Positions 23,926-32,448 are shown, counted from the stretch's first letter. The stretch: DNA of 64,000 nt from Actinomadura viridilutea (GCA_003001795.1 PVNI01000010.1:62001-126000), one strand, 5' to 3'. The notes: a model not told the origin generated them from the letters alone. A program made the numbers and translations.

Positions 23926-26085
23926 GTGAGCGGCGCGGTGGGAGTGCCCGGCCGTGGCGCCGGGCAGGACGTCGCTGCGGAGGAGAGCACCTCTCCGGAC
24001 CGGCCCGTCCCCGCGGACACCGACGCGACCCCCAGCGGGCCGCCGTCCACGGACAAGGCCCCGGGCGCCAAGGAGTCGGGCAAGGGGACGTCCAAGGCCA
24101 AGGGCTCGTCCAGAGGCAGAAGGACGTCCTCGAAGAAGGGCAAGGCGGCCGACGCCGAGAGCTCCGCCGGCACGAAGACGGCGGAGGAGAACACCGAGGC
24201 ACGCGAGGACACGGCCGCGCGCCGGAACGCGCCCGCGGGCGAGGAACCGCCGAGACGGCGGCGCACGACCCGCGCGCAGGCGACGCCTCCGGAGGAGTCC
24301 ACCGCCGCCGCGGAGGAGCCGCTGCCGCCCAGCGCCGTGGACCTCACCCAGACCGAGGCGCTGTCCGGCCGGACGCCGCCGCCTCGGGAACGGCGCACCA
24401 CGGTCCGCCAGGGCGAGCTGATCCGGGTCCTGCGCGACCTGCGCGACCGGCTCGGCTCGTTCGAACTGGTGCTGGACGTGCCCGGCGTCGAGGAGGCCCG
24501 CGAGGCCCAGCTGGAGATCCGCAACCAGCTCAACGACTACGTGCTGCCGCGCATCCAGGCCGCCGGGACGCCGCTGCTGGTGGTCCTCGGCGGCTCGACC
24601 GGCGCGGGCAAGTCGACCCTGGTGAACACGCTCGTCGGGTCCCGCGTCAGCGCCACCGGCGTGCTGCGCCCCACCACCAGCAGCCCGATCCTGGTCTGCC
24701 ACCCGGACCACGCCGAGTGGTTCCTGGAGGGGCCGCTGCTGCCCGGGATGGGCCGCGTCCCCGGCCCCGCGCCCGACGCCATCGCCGGCGACCAGCTCGT
24801 CGTCATCGCCACCGACGCGCTGCCGCCCGGGCTGGCCCTGCTGGACAGCCCCGACTTCGACTCGGTCTTCGAGGACCACTACGAGTTCGCCACCAAGCTG
24901 ATGGCGGCCGCCGACGTGTGGCTGTGCGTCACCACCGCCGCCCGCTACGCCGACGCCATGGTGTGGCAGATGCTGCAGCGCGCCCGCGACAACGGCGCCA
25001 CCGTCGGCGTCGTGCTGTCGCGGGTGCCGCAGGGCGTGGGCGCCGAGGTCGTCGACCACTTCGCCGAGATGCTCGACGAGCACGGCGTCGGCGACGTGCG
25101 CCGCTTCACCATCCCCGAGACGCGCGTCGAGGACTCCCGGCTGCCCGAGGAGACCGTCGAGGACCTGCGCGCCTGGCTGGTCGGCGTGGCCGAGGACGCC
25201 GAGGGGCGGCACGTGGTCATCGAGGACACCCTGGCGAGCGTGCTCGACAGCCTGCGCACCCGCGTCCCCGAACTCGCCCGGCACGTCGAGACGCAGGTCG
25301 AGCAGCGCGCCGAGCTGGCGCGGCTGGTGGAGTCGGCGTACTCCACCGCCCTGGCCGAGCTGGACGAGGCCACCCGCAACGGCTCGCTGCTGCGCGGCGA
25401 GGTCCTGGCCCGCTGGCAGGACTTCGCGGGCACCGGCGACCTGCTGCGCTCCCTGCACCTGCGGGGCCGCGGCGCCCGGCGGTCCAACCGGCGGCGCCGC
25501 GGGACCTCCACCCGGGTGCGCGCCCTCAAGAGCGCGCTGCGGGCCGGGCTGGAGTCGCTGATCCAGGCGTCGGCCGAGCACGCCGCCGAGCAGGTCATCG
25601 CCCGCTGGCGCGAGCACCCGGCGGGCGCGCACGTGCTGGCCGGGCCGGCCCGCGAGATGGGGCACGCCTCGCCCGAGCTGTCGCGCCGCATCACCCGCGC
25701 CGTCAGCGGCTGGCAGGACCACGTCCACGAACTGATCCGCACGGAGGGCGTCACCAAGCGCTCCGTCGCCAAACTGGTCTCGTTCGACACCGAGGCCCTG
25801 TCGCTCGTGCTCACCATCGGCCTGCTGGGCTACGGTACGTCCGAGGTCTCCGTCGAAGGCGGCACCAGCGCCGTGCCGCAGCGGCTCCTCAAGGCGCTCT
25901 TCGGAGCCGAGTCGCTGCGCGGCATGGGCGCCAAGGCCCGCGCCGACCTGCGCAGCCGCATCGGGATGCTGTTCGACGAGGAGGCCATCCGCTTCGGACA
26001 GGCGCTCGACGCGGTCGGCATCCCCGACGAGTCCGTCCCCGTCCAGCTCTACCAGGCCACCTACAATCTCGAGGTTGCCCGATGA
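23926..26085 (+). CDS. Dynamin-like GTPase, soluble partner with disordered N-terminus (Streptomyces DynA/DynB pair type)
   Basis: A 719-residue protein. Residues 1-160 are a low-complexity, charged and Ala/Lys/Glu-rich region. A GTPase domain follows with P-loop LGGSTGAGKSTLVNTLVGS (222-240), a G2-like Thr in RPTTSSP and G3 LLDSPDFDS. The remainder is helical, with basic stretches (RGRGARRSNRRRRGTSTR). I see no clear transmembrane segment. It overlaps the next GTPase gene by four bases (ATGA), and ssb follows. In Streptomyces a pair of dynamin-like proteins (DynA, DynB) stabilises sporulation septa. I assign the pair but not which member this is. A 23-codon frame fills the gap from cysG. Confidence 0.85.
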   Translation: MSGAVGVPGRGAGQDVAAEESTSPDRPVPADTDATPSGPPSTDKAPGAKESGKGTSKAKGSSRGRRTSSKKGKAADAESSAGTKTAEENTEAREDTAARRNAPAGEEPPRRRRTTRAQATPPEESTAAAEEPLPPSAVDLTQTEALSGRTPPPRERRTTVRQGELIRVLRDLRDRLGSFELVLDVPGVEEAREAQLEIRNQLNDYVLPRIQAAGTPLLVVLGGSTGAGKSTLVNTLVGSRVSATGVLRPTTSSPILVCHPDHAEWFLEGPLLPGMGRVPGPAPDAIAGDQLVVIATDALPPGLALLDSPDFDSVFEDHYEFATKLMAAADVWLCVTTAARYADAMVWQMLQRARDNGATVGVVLSRVPQGVGAEVVDHFAEMLDEHGVGDVRRFTIPETRVEDSRLPEETVEDLRAWLVGVAEDAEGRHVVIEDTLASVLDSLRTRVPELARHVETQVEQRAELARLVESAYSTALAELDEATRNGSLLRGEVLARWQDFAGTGDLLRSLHLRGRGARRSNRRRRGTSTRVRALKSALRAGLESLIQASAEHAAEQVIARWREHPAGAHVLAGPAREMGHASPELSRRITRAVSGWQDHVHELIRTEGVTKRSVAKLVSFDTEALSLVLTIGLLGYGTSEVSVEGGTSAVPQRLLKALFGAESLRGMGAKARADLRSRIGMLFDEEAIRFGQALDAVGIPDESVPVQLYQATYNLEVAR

Positions 26086-27779
26086 CCACCTCGGCGATCC
26101 CCGTCAACCCGTCGCCGGGTTCCGGCGCGACGCCGCCCGGGGCCGGTTCCGCCGCCGGCGCGGCGCGCGACGCGGCCTCCCCGCTGACCGAACGGCTCGA
26201 CCGCCTCGACTCGCTGGTCCGCCTCGGCGCCGGCCGGCTCGACCAGTCCCTGCTGGACGAGGCGCGGCGCCTGCTCGACCGCGCGGGCCAGCGGCTGCGG
26301 CTGTCCGGCGAGCACACCGTCGTCACGCTCGCCGGCGGCACCGGCAGCGGCAAGTCGTCGCTGTTCAACGCCATCTGCGGGCTGGAGCTGTCGCCCACCG
26401 GCATCCGCCGGCCCATGACGTCCCGCGCGCACGCCTGCGTGTGGGGCCTGGACGGCGCGGGCCCGCTGCTCGACTGGCTCGACGTCGACAAGCGGCACCG
26501 CTACGCCCGCGCCAGCGCCCTCGACCTGGAACGCGCCGACGCCTCCCTGCAGGGCCTGGTGCTGATCGACCTGCCCGACCACGACTCCATCCAGGCCGTG
26601 CACCGCGCGGAGGCCGACCGGTTCGTCACCATCGCCGACCTGCTGGTGTGGGTGGTCGACCCGCAGAAGTACGCCGACGCGGCCCTGCACCGCAACTACA
26701 TCGTCCCGTACGCCCGGCACGCGGGCGTCACCCTGATCGTGCTCAACCAGGTCGACCGGCTGCAGCCCGCCGAGGTGGAGGACTGCGTCGCCGACCTGCG
26801 CCGCCTGCTGGAGGCCGAGGGCCTGGCCGACCCCCGCATCATCACCACCTCGGCGGTGCAGGAGGACGGCGTGCGCCAGTTCAGGGACGTCCTGGTCGAC
26901 ACCGTCGCCGCCCGCCGCGCCCGCAGCGAGCGCCTCGCCGCCGACATCGGCCGGCTCGCCGAGCGGTTCGCCGCGCACCGTCCGCCCGACGACTTCCCGT
27001 CCGCCGTGGACCAGGTCCGCCGCGACGAGCTGATCCAGGCCCTCACCGACGCCGCCGGGGCGCCCGCCGTCGCCGAGGCCATGGAGAGCGCCTACGAGCT
27101 GCGCGCCGCCGACTTCATGGGCTGGCCGGTGCAGGCGCTGATCACCCGGCTGCGCAGCGACCCGCTGCGCCGCATGCGGCTGACCGAGCTGCGCGAGGAG
27201 CTGCGCGGCGCGTTCACCGGCCCGGTCGGCGCGCAGCAGGGCGAGGTGGACGCCGCCCTGCAGGGCGTCACCGACGGCGTCACCGCCGCCCTGCCCGAGC
27301 CGTGGGCCCGCTCGGTGCGCGCCGCCGCCCGCTCCCACGCCGCCGAGCTGCCCGAGGCGCTCGGCGAGGCGGTGCGGGAGGCGCTGCCCACCTTCAACCA
27401 GGTGCCGCGCTGGTGGTGGCTGGTCAAGACGTGGCAGTACTTCCTCGCCCTGGTGAGCGTGCTCGGCGTCGCGTGGATCGTCCTGCTGGTGGTCTACGGC
27501 GTCACCGGCGGCGAGTCGTCCGACCCGCTGCTCGGCGAGACCGGCCTGATCCCGTACGTGGCCGTGCTGGTCGTCTGCACGCTCGGCATGGGGGCGCTCA
27601 CCTCGTCGGCGTGCCGGAACCTGGTGGCGCTGTCGTCCGCCCGGCACGGCGACCGCATGGAGGAGCACATGCGGGAGCGGATCGCGCAGGTCGCCGACTC
27701 CAAGGTGCTCGCGCCGGTCGCCGCCGAGCTGGAGGTCTGCGCCCGCTTCCGCGCCGACGTCGACGCCGTCCAGGGCTGA
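26082..27779 (+). CDS. Dynamin-like GTPase with two membrane segments (Streptomyces DynA/DynB pair type)
   Basis: A 565-residue protein. The P-loop is LAGGTGSGKSSLFNAICG (83-100), G2 is the PMTSRAHACVWG region, G3 is LIDLPDHDSIQ and G4 is VLNQVDRLQ. Near the C-terminus two hydrophobic helices (about 446-470, YFLALVSVLGVAWIVLLVVYG; and about 487-508, YVAVLVVCTLGMGALTSSA) form a membrane hairpin like the paddle of bacterial dynamins. A helical tail follows. It is coupled to the upstream GTPase (ATGA overlap), and the two probably form a hetero-oligomer on membranes. Confidence 0.87.
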   Translation: MTTSAIPVNPSPGSGATPPGAGSAAGAARDAASPLTERLDRLDSLVRLGAGRLDQSLLDEARRLLDRAGQRLRLSGEHTVVTLAGGTGSGKSSLFNAICGLELSPTGIRRPMTSRAHACVWGLDGAGPLLDWLDVDKRHRYARASALDLERADASLQGLVLIDLPDHDSIQAVHRAEADRFVTIADLLVWVVDPQKYADAALHRNYIVPYARHAGVTLIVLNQVDRLQPAEVEDCVADLRRLLEAEGLADPRIITTSAVQEDGVRQFRDVLVDTVAARRARSERLAADIGRLAERFAAHRPPDDFPSAVDQVRRDELIQALTDAAGAPAVAEAMESAYELRAADFMGWPVQALITRLRSDPLRRMRLTELREELRGAFTGPVGAQQGEVDAALQGVTDGVTAALPEPWARSVRAAARSHAAELPEALGEAVREALPTFNQVPRWWWLVKTWQYFLALVSVLGVAWIVLLVVYGVTGGESSDPLLGETGLIPYVAVLVVCTLGMGALTSSACRNLVALSSARHGDRMEEHMRERIAQVADSKVLAPVAAELEVCARFRADVDAVQG

Positions 27780-27800
27780 GTTTTCCACAACCTCGCCGAC

Positions 27801-27855
27801 GCCTTCTCTCGTTCGCCGCGCTCCGTCACCCTGGAGTCGCCGAACGAGAGGAGGC
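27801..27855 (+). promoter_or_regulatory. 15-bp stem-loop that buries the ssb ribosome-binding site
   Basis: Bases 27801-27815 pair with 27841-27855 over 15 base pairs with a single U-G wobble. The right arm contains CGAACGAGAGGAGG, so the whole GAGAGGAGG Shine-Dalgarno of ssb is inside the stem. The left arm CCTTCTCTC acts as the anti-Shine-Dalgarno. A smaller CTCC/GGAG pairing lies in the loop. It begins 22 nt after the upstream GTPase stop codon. There is no U-tract, so it reads better as a translational control element than as a terminator. Confidence 0.75.
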
Positions 27856-27859
27856 CGAG

Positions 27860-28327
27860 GTGAACGAGGCGCACATCACCGTGATCGGCTGGGTGGCGGC
27901 GGACCCGTACTACACCGTCACCGCCAACGGGACCCCGTTCCTGTCGTTACGGGTCGCCTGCACGCCGCGCCGCTACGACCGCGAGACCGGCCAGTGGCAG
28001 GACCTGGACACCATGTTCCTCACGGTGAACTGCTGGCGGGCCCTCGCCGACAACGTCCACGGCTCGGACCTGCAGCGCGGCCAGCCCGTCGTGGTCACCG
28101 GGCGGCTGCGGATCCGCCAGTACGAGAAGGACGGCCAGTGGCGGTTCTCCGCCGAGATCGAGGCCAGCACGCTCGGGCACGACCTCAACCGCGGCACCGC
28201 GGAGTTCCGCCCCGTCCACCGCGGCGGCGCCCTGACCGAGGAGGACCGCCGCGAGGCCCAAGAGGTCGCCGACCAGTGGGCCCTCGGCGGCGACGTCACC
28301 GAGGACCCCGCCGCCGAAGCCGCCTGA
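27860..28327 (+). CDS. ssb: Single-stranded DNA-binding protein (SSB paralogue, SsbB-like context)
   Basis: A 155-residue protein with one OB-fold domain in residues 1-115: ITVIGWVAADPYYTVTANGT, FLSLRVACTPRRYDRETGQW and VNCWRALADNVHGSDLQRG. The acidic tail lacks the DDDIPF-type tip needed to recruit replication partners in canonical SSB. It therefore resembles the Streptomyces sporulation paralogue SsbB rather than the essential SsbA. The GTG start follows AGAGGAGG. It is the third gene of the GTPase operon, but its ribosome-binding site is sequestered by a stem-loop. Confidence 0.9.
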   Translation: MNEAHITVIGWVAADPYYTVTANGTPFLSLRVACTPRRYDRETGQWQDLDTMFLTVNCWRALADNVHGSDLQRGQPVVVTGRLRIRQYEKDGQWRFSAEIEASTLGHDLNRGTAEFRPVHRGGALTEEDRREAQEVADQWALGGDVTEDPAAEAA

Positions 28328-28390
28328 CGCTCGCAGCGGGCAGCGAGCAGGCGTGTGCCCCGCAGGCGCAGGTATCCGGCGAGCATGCGG

Positions 28391-28439
28391 CCCGGGGCCC
28401 CGCGCGCCCCCGCAGACCGGCGACGCGCGGGGCCCCGGG
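28391..28439 (+). terminator. Strong GC hairpin terminator after the GTPase-ssb operon
   Basis: CCCGGGGCCCCGCGCG at 28391-28406 pairs perfectly with 28424-28439 (16 bp, 17-nt loop). There is no U-tract, as is common for actinomycete terminators. It lies 64 nt after the ssb stop. Confidence 0.7.
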
Positions 28440-28979
28440 TCGTCCCGGTGTCGGGCGTGGGGCGCCCTTGCCGATCTGGGCGATGACTTCGGCAGCGGTG
28501 ACGGAATTGAGGACTCGAATGAGCAGTCAGATCGCGTTTCTTCAACGCTCTTTCACTTTTCGTGGTGGCCTCGCCGCGGGGTGTTAGAGAGTGGAGCGAC
28601 CAGGCCGCGGGGGCACCTGGGGCGGCGGGGCGACCGTTGCGGGCGAAGGGCTCGACGGGCCTGGAGCGCCGCCGTTGACGACGTCGGCGGGCGCGGCTGC
28701 TCGGCGGGCCGTCCGTGCGGACAGAGCGGGCGAGGAGGAAGGGCACGGATCACGAGTGGCGATCATGGGAGCGTGCGGCGTCGTCGACCGGGCGCCGGTC
28801 GGGTCCGGCCGGTGCTTCGACGGGCGGGCGGCCGTCTCAGATCCAGGAAACGCCTCGCATGATCCCTTCCCTCTCTGGGCGGTGCTGAGGAGAGCGATGG
28901 CGCCGCTTCGTCTGCCAGGTACCGTATCCCGCTCCGGATTGTGCGTCACCGAACGTACCGGTTTCCGACCCGCTCCGCA

Positions 28980-29009
28980 CACGTTGCAATTATCGTGTTA
29001 CACAACGTG
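28980..29009. promoter_or_regulatory. Inverted repeat in the diguanylate cyclase promoter/leader
   Basis: CACGTTG (28980-28986) and CAACGTG (29003-29009) form a perfect 7-bp inverted repeat around a 16-bp AT-richer spacer. The repeat ends 17 nt before the ATG of the GGDEF gene, so a bound protein or a hairpin would affect transcription or translation. No regulator is assigned. Confidence 0.45.
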
Positions 29010-29026
29010 ATGCATTGGGGGGAAGG

Positions 29027-30316
29027 ATGACGGCAGTGCAGTCGTCCGCCGAGGACCGCGGCGGGGAGCTGGCGCGCACGCCCCGACGGGCGGGGGCGCC
29101 GGGTCGCCCGTCCCTGCTGGCGGCCTACGTGTCGGTGGCCGTCGCCCTCCATCTGGCGTTGACCGTCGTCGGAGTGCTGCGCACCCCGGTGCGCCTGTAC
29201 GAGGTGGTCACCTTCGCGGCCCTGCTGGTCTGCGGCGCCGCCTGCATCGAGGTGTCGCGAAGGCTGGGCCTGCCCGCCGGGGTGGCGCGGGATCTGCTGT
29301 CGGCATGGTGGCTGCCGGTGGCGCTGCTGCTGCCGCCGGTGTACGCGCTGCTGATCCCCATCCCCTTGCAGCTGCTGTCGCATTTCCGCGTCCGGCGCAC
29401 TCTGCTCTACCGCAGGGTGATGGTGACCTCCGCGCTCGCCCTGGCCGGCGCGTGCGCCTCGATGCTGTTCCACCTGGTCGTCCCCCGGCCGCTGGAGGGC
29501 GGCGCCCAGTGGGTGATCGACGGGTACCCGGGCCTTCCCGCCGCGGTCGGGTGCGCCGCGCTGTTCACGGTGATGAACACCGCGCTGGTCGCCGCCGCGG
29601 CGTACATGGCCAACCCCGAGAGCAGCTGGCGGGAGGTGCTGTGGAACCGCGAGAACCTGCTGCTGGACGTGGTGGAGCTGTGCGCCGGCGTGCTCGTCGC
29701 GATCACCAGTTCCCTGTCGCTGTCGCTGCTGCTGCTCGCCCTGCCGCCCGTGGTGCTGCTCCAGCGCAGCCTGATGCACCAGCAGCTGCAGGCGGCGGCC
29801 CGGACCGACGCCAAGACCGGCCTGCTCAACGCGGCGGCGTGGCAGCGCGAGGCCGACACCGAACTGGCGCGGGCCCAGCGCACCCACGAGCCGCTCGCCC
29901 TGCTGCTGATCGACATCGACTACTTCAAGCGGGTGAACGACACCCATGGCCACCTGGTCGGCGACCAGGTGCTGATCGGGGTCGCCAGCACCCTGTGCAA
30001 CCAGCTGCGCGACTACGACGTCGTCGGCCGGTTCGGCGGCGAGGAGTTCGTCGTGCTGCTGCCGGGCGCCGACACCGTCGAGGCGTGCCGGGTGGCCGAG
30101 CGCCTGCGCGGACGGGTGCGCCGGCTGGCCATCCCCGCCGAGGACGGCACGGTCGGCGTGACCATCTCGGTCGGGGTGGCGCTGTTCCGCATGCACGGCG
30201 AGGACCTGATCGAACTCCTGGCGGCCGCCGACCTGGCCCTCTACCGCGCCAAGCAGTCCGGCCGCGACCGGGTGTGCCTGCCCGCCGTGGACGGCTCCAA
30301 GGCCGAGGAGGCCTGA
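29027..30316 (+). CDS. Membrane-bound diguanylate cyclase (GGDEF domain)
   Basis: A 429-residue protein. Residues 30-240 contain about six or seven hydrophobic helices with a CHASE/MASE-like all-membrane sensor layout. Residues 262-415 are a GGDEF domain: DAKTGLLNAAAWQREAD, LLLIDIDYFKRVNDTHGHLV, the active-site GGEEF, and ISVGVALFRMHGED. The intact GGEEF and substrate motif NDTHGH predict synthesis of c-di-GMP, which controls development through BldD in filamentous actinomycetes. There is no EAL domain and no obvious RxxD inhibitory site five residues upstream of GGEEF. The ATG follows GGGGGGAAGG. Confidence 0.93.
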   Translation: MTAVQSSAEDRGGELARTPRRAGAPGRPSLLAAYVSVAVALHLALTVVGVLRTPVRLYEVVTFAALLVCGAACIEVSRRLGLPAGVARDLLSAWWLPVALLLPPVYALLIPIPLQLLSHFRVRRTLLYRRVMVTSALALAGACASMLFHLVVPRPLEGGAQWVIDGYPGLPAAVGCAALFTVMNTALVAAAAYMANPESSWREVLWNRENLLLDVVELCAGVLVAITSSLSLSLLLLALPPVVLLQRSLMHQQLQAAARTDAKTGLLNAAAWQREADTELARAQRTHEPLALLLIDIDYFKRVNDTHGHLVGDQVLIGVASTLCNQLRDYDVVGRFGGEEFVVLLPGADTVEACRVAERLRGRVRRLAIPAEDGTVGVTISVGVALFRMHGEDLIELLAAADLALYRAKQSGRDRVCLPAVDGSKAEEA

Positions 30317-30465
30317 GACGTCGGACGGCCCCGCGGCGCGCCCTCGCGCCGTCGCGGGCGCCGTGCCGGTGAGGCCGGTGGTGGGCCGCGGGAGCGGGAA
30401 TCTGGTGGTGAACAAGGGAATCCGAACCCCTGTCGACGCTGCAACGAACGGTGTCCGGAACCCCC

Positions 30466-30471
30466 TAGGCT
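30466..30471 (+). promoter_or_regulatory. Likely -10 element of a leaderless ettA transcript
   Basis: TAGGCT lies 8-13 nt before the ettA ATG, and there is no ribosome-binding site. A transcript starting 7 nt after this -10 would begin at or next to the ATG. This arrangement is common for housekeeping genes in actinobacteria. The -35 is weak. Confidence 0.5.
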
Positions 30472-30478
30472 TGACGGC

Positions 30479-32143
30479 ATGGCCGAGTACATCTACACGA
30501 TGCAGCGTGTGCGTAAGGCACATGGCGACAAGGTCGTCCTGGACGACGTCACCCTGCACTTCCTCCCCGGCGCCAAGATCGGTGTGCTGGGGCCGAACGG
30601 GACCGGCAAGTCCACGCTGCTGCGGATGATGGCCGGTCTGGAGCAGCCGTCCAACGGCGAGGCGCGGCTGATGCCCGGGTACACGGTCGGCCTGCTGCAG
30701 CAGGAGCCGCCGCTCGACGAGTCGAAGACCGTCCTCGGCAACGTCGAGGAGGGCGTGGCCGAGACCAAGGCGATGCTCGACCGGTTCAACGAGATCGCCG
30801 AGAAGATGGCGACGGACTACTCCGACGAGCTGATGGAGGAGATGGGCAGGCTGCAGGAGCAGCTCGACCATCGCAACGCCTGGGACCTGGACAGCCAGCT
30901 GGAGCAGGCGATGGACGCGCTGCGCTGCCCGCCCCCGGACGCCGACGTGACCAAGCTGTCGGGCGGTGAGCGCCGCCGCGTCGCGCTGTGCAAGCTGCTG
31001 CTGGAGGCGCCCGACCTGCTGCTGCTGGACGAGCCCACCAACCACTTGGACGCCGAGAGCGTGCAGTGGCTCGAGGGCTTCCTGGAGAAGTACGAGGGGA
31101 CGGTCCTGGCCGTCACCCACGACCGGTACTTCCTCGACAACGTGGCCAACTGGATCCTCGAGCTCGACCGCGGCCGCTGCTACCCCTACGAGGGCAACTA
31201 CTCGACGTACCTGGAGAAGAAGGCCGAGCGCCTCAAGGTCGAGGGCAACAAGGACGCCAAGCGCAAGAAGCGCCTGCAGGAGGAGCTGGAGTGGGTGCGC
31301 TCCAACCCCAAGGCGCGTCAGGCCAAGAGCAGGGCCCGACTGCAGCGGTACGAGGAGATGGCCGCCGAGGCGTCCAAGTACCGCAAGCTGGACTTCGAGG
31401 AGATCCAGATCCCGCCGGGCCCGCGCCTGGGCAGCAGCGTGATCGTCGCGGAGAACCTGACCAAGGGCTTCGGCGACCGGCTCCTCATGGAGAACCTGTC
31501 GTTCAATCTGCCGCCCAACGGCATCGTCGGCGTGATCGGCCCGAACGGCGTCGGCAAGACCACGCTGTTCCGGATGATCGTCGGCGAGGAGCAGCCCGAC
31601 TCCGGCGCGCTGCGGCTGGGCGAGACGGTCAAGGTGTCGTACGTGGACCAGACCCGCGCCGGCATCGACCCGAACAAGACCGTCTGGGAGGTGGTCTCCG
31701 ACGGGCTCGACCACATCAAGGTCGGCCAGGTGGAGATGCCCTCCCGCGCGTACGTGGCGGCGTTCGGCTTCAAGGGCCCGGACCAGCAGAAGCCCGCGGG
31801 CGTCCTGTCGGGCGGCGAGCGCAACCGGCTCAACCTGGCGCTCACCCTCAAGATCGGCGGCAACGTGCTGCTCCTGGACGAGCCGACCAACGACCTGGAC
31901 ACCGAGACGCTGAGCTCGCTGGAGAAGGCGCTGCTGGAGTTCCCCGGCTGCGCCGTCATCACCTCCCACGACCGGTGGTTCCTGGACCGGATCGCCACCC
32001 ACATCCTGGCGTGGGAAGGCGGGGCGAACTGGTTCTGGTTCGAGGGCAACTTCGCCGACTACGAGAAGAACAAGATCGAGCGTCTGGGCGCCGAGGCGGC
32101 GCGTCCGCACCGCGTCACCTACCGCAAGCTCACCCGCGACTGA
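30479..32143 (+). CDS. ettA: ABC-F translational throttle EttA
   Basis: A 554-residue ABC-F protein with two ABC domains and no membrane part. Walker A motifs are GPNGTGKST (about 39) and GPNGVGKTT (about 358). Signatures are LSGGERRRVALCK and LSGGERNRLNLAL. Walker B motifs are LLLDEPTNHLD and LLLDEPTNDLD. The EttA-type arm lies in the first domain, and the linker is charged and Lys/Arg-rich. EttA binds the ribosomal E site and gates the first peptide bond according to ATP level. The length and sequence fit EttA rather than antibiotic-resistance ABC-F proteins. Confidence 0.96.
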   Translation: MAEYIYTMQRVRKAHGDKVVLDDVTLHFLPGAKIGVLGPNGTGKSTLLRMMAGLEQPSNGEARLMPGYTVGLLQQEPPLDESKTVLGNVEEGVAETKAMLDRFNEIAEKMATDYSDELMEEMGRLQEQLDHRNAWDLDSQLEQAMDALRCPPPDADVTKLSGGERRRVALCKLLLEAPDLLLLDEPTNHLDAESVQWLEGFLEKYEGTVLAVTHDRYFLDNVANWILELDRGRCYPYEGNYSTYLEKKAERLKVEGNKDAKRKKRLQEELEWVRSNPKARQAKSRARLQRYEEMAAEASKYRKLDFEEIQIPPGPRLGSSVIVAENLTKGFGDRLLMENLSFNLPPNGIVGVIGPNGVGKTTLFRMIVGEEQPDSGALRLGETVKVSYVDQTRAGIDPNKTVWEVVSDGLDHIKVGQVEMPSRAYVAAFGFKGPDQQKPAGVLSGGERNRLNLALTLKIGGNVLLLDEPTNDLDTETLSSLEKALLEFPGCAVITSHDRWFLDRIATHILAWEGGANWFWFEGNFADYEKNKIERLGAEAARPHRVTYRKLTRD

Positions 32144-32154
32144 CGTCGACGTGG

Positions 32155-32180
32155 CCCGTCTGCCGCGCGCGGCGGACGGG
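32155..32180 (+). terminator. Terminator hairpin after ettA
   Basis: CCCGTCTGCCGC (32155-32166) pairs with GCGGCGGACGGG (32169-32180), with one wobble. GCGCGCTTCTTGG follows, giving a short U-bearing tail. It lies 11 nt after the ettA stop codon. Confidence 0.7.
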
Positions 32181-32310
32181 GCGCGCTTCTTGGAGCACTG
32201 ACCGCCCGCAGCGGGTGCGCTCGGGCCGGTCAGTCCCGACCGTCGGACGCCCCGGGTCCGCGGGGCGCTCCGCCGTCCCGGGCGTGCCGGCACCGGGGCC
32301 CGTTCTGTGA

Positions 32311-32356
32311 TGACGCGGTGCGTTCCGCTGCCGTCCCGGCAGCGGAACGCGGTCAT
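32311..32356. repeat. Perfect 14-bp hairpin in non-coding DNA
   Basis: GCGTTCCGCTGCCG (32320-32333) and its exact complement (32337-32350) are separated by three bases. Outer TGAC/GTCA pairs extend the symmetry to 32311-32356. It lies about 170 bp after ettA, beyond the first terminator, with no gene next to it. It could be a second terminator or the relic of a mobile element end. Confidence 0.6.
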
Positions 32357-32408
32357 CCCGTGCGACGACAGCCATCCCACAGTTTCCGCATCGTGCCGAC
32401 CTGGGCGC

Positions 32409-32448
32409 GTGCAGGCCTCGTGCGGGTGCAGGCCTCGTGCGGGTGCAG
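32409..32448 (+). repeat. 17-bp tandem duplication
   Basis: GTGCAGGCCTCGTGCGG occurs twice head to tail (32409-32425, 32426-32442), followed by a partial third GTGCAG. The DNA here is non-coding. Confidence 0.9.

Larger units (their letters stand above)
28328..29026. other. 699-bp intergenic region without a convincing gene
   Basis: It holds the large terminator at 28391-28439 and, close to the next gene, an inverted repeat (28980-29009). Several open frames exist on both strands, but none has a family motif, sensible composition or a good ribosome-binding site. A 22-codon frame at 28519-28587 is the only one with a passable start. The stretch 28480-28600 is less GC-rich than its surroundings. 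Confidence 0.6.

Noticed and set aside
28591..29010. 139-codon plus-strand frame between ssb and the diguanylate cyclase gene
   Set aside because: It has no ribosome-binding site and no motif, and it runs through the promoter/inverted-repeat region of the GGDEF gene.
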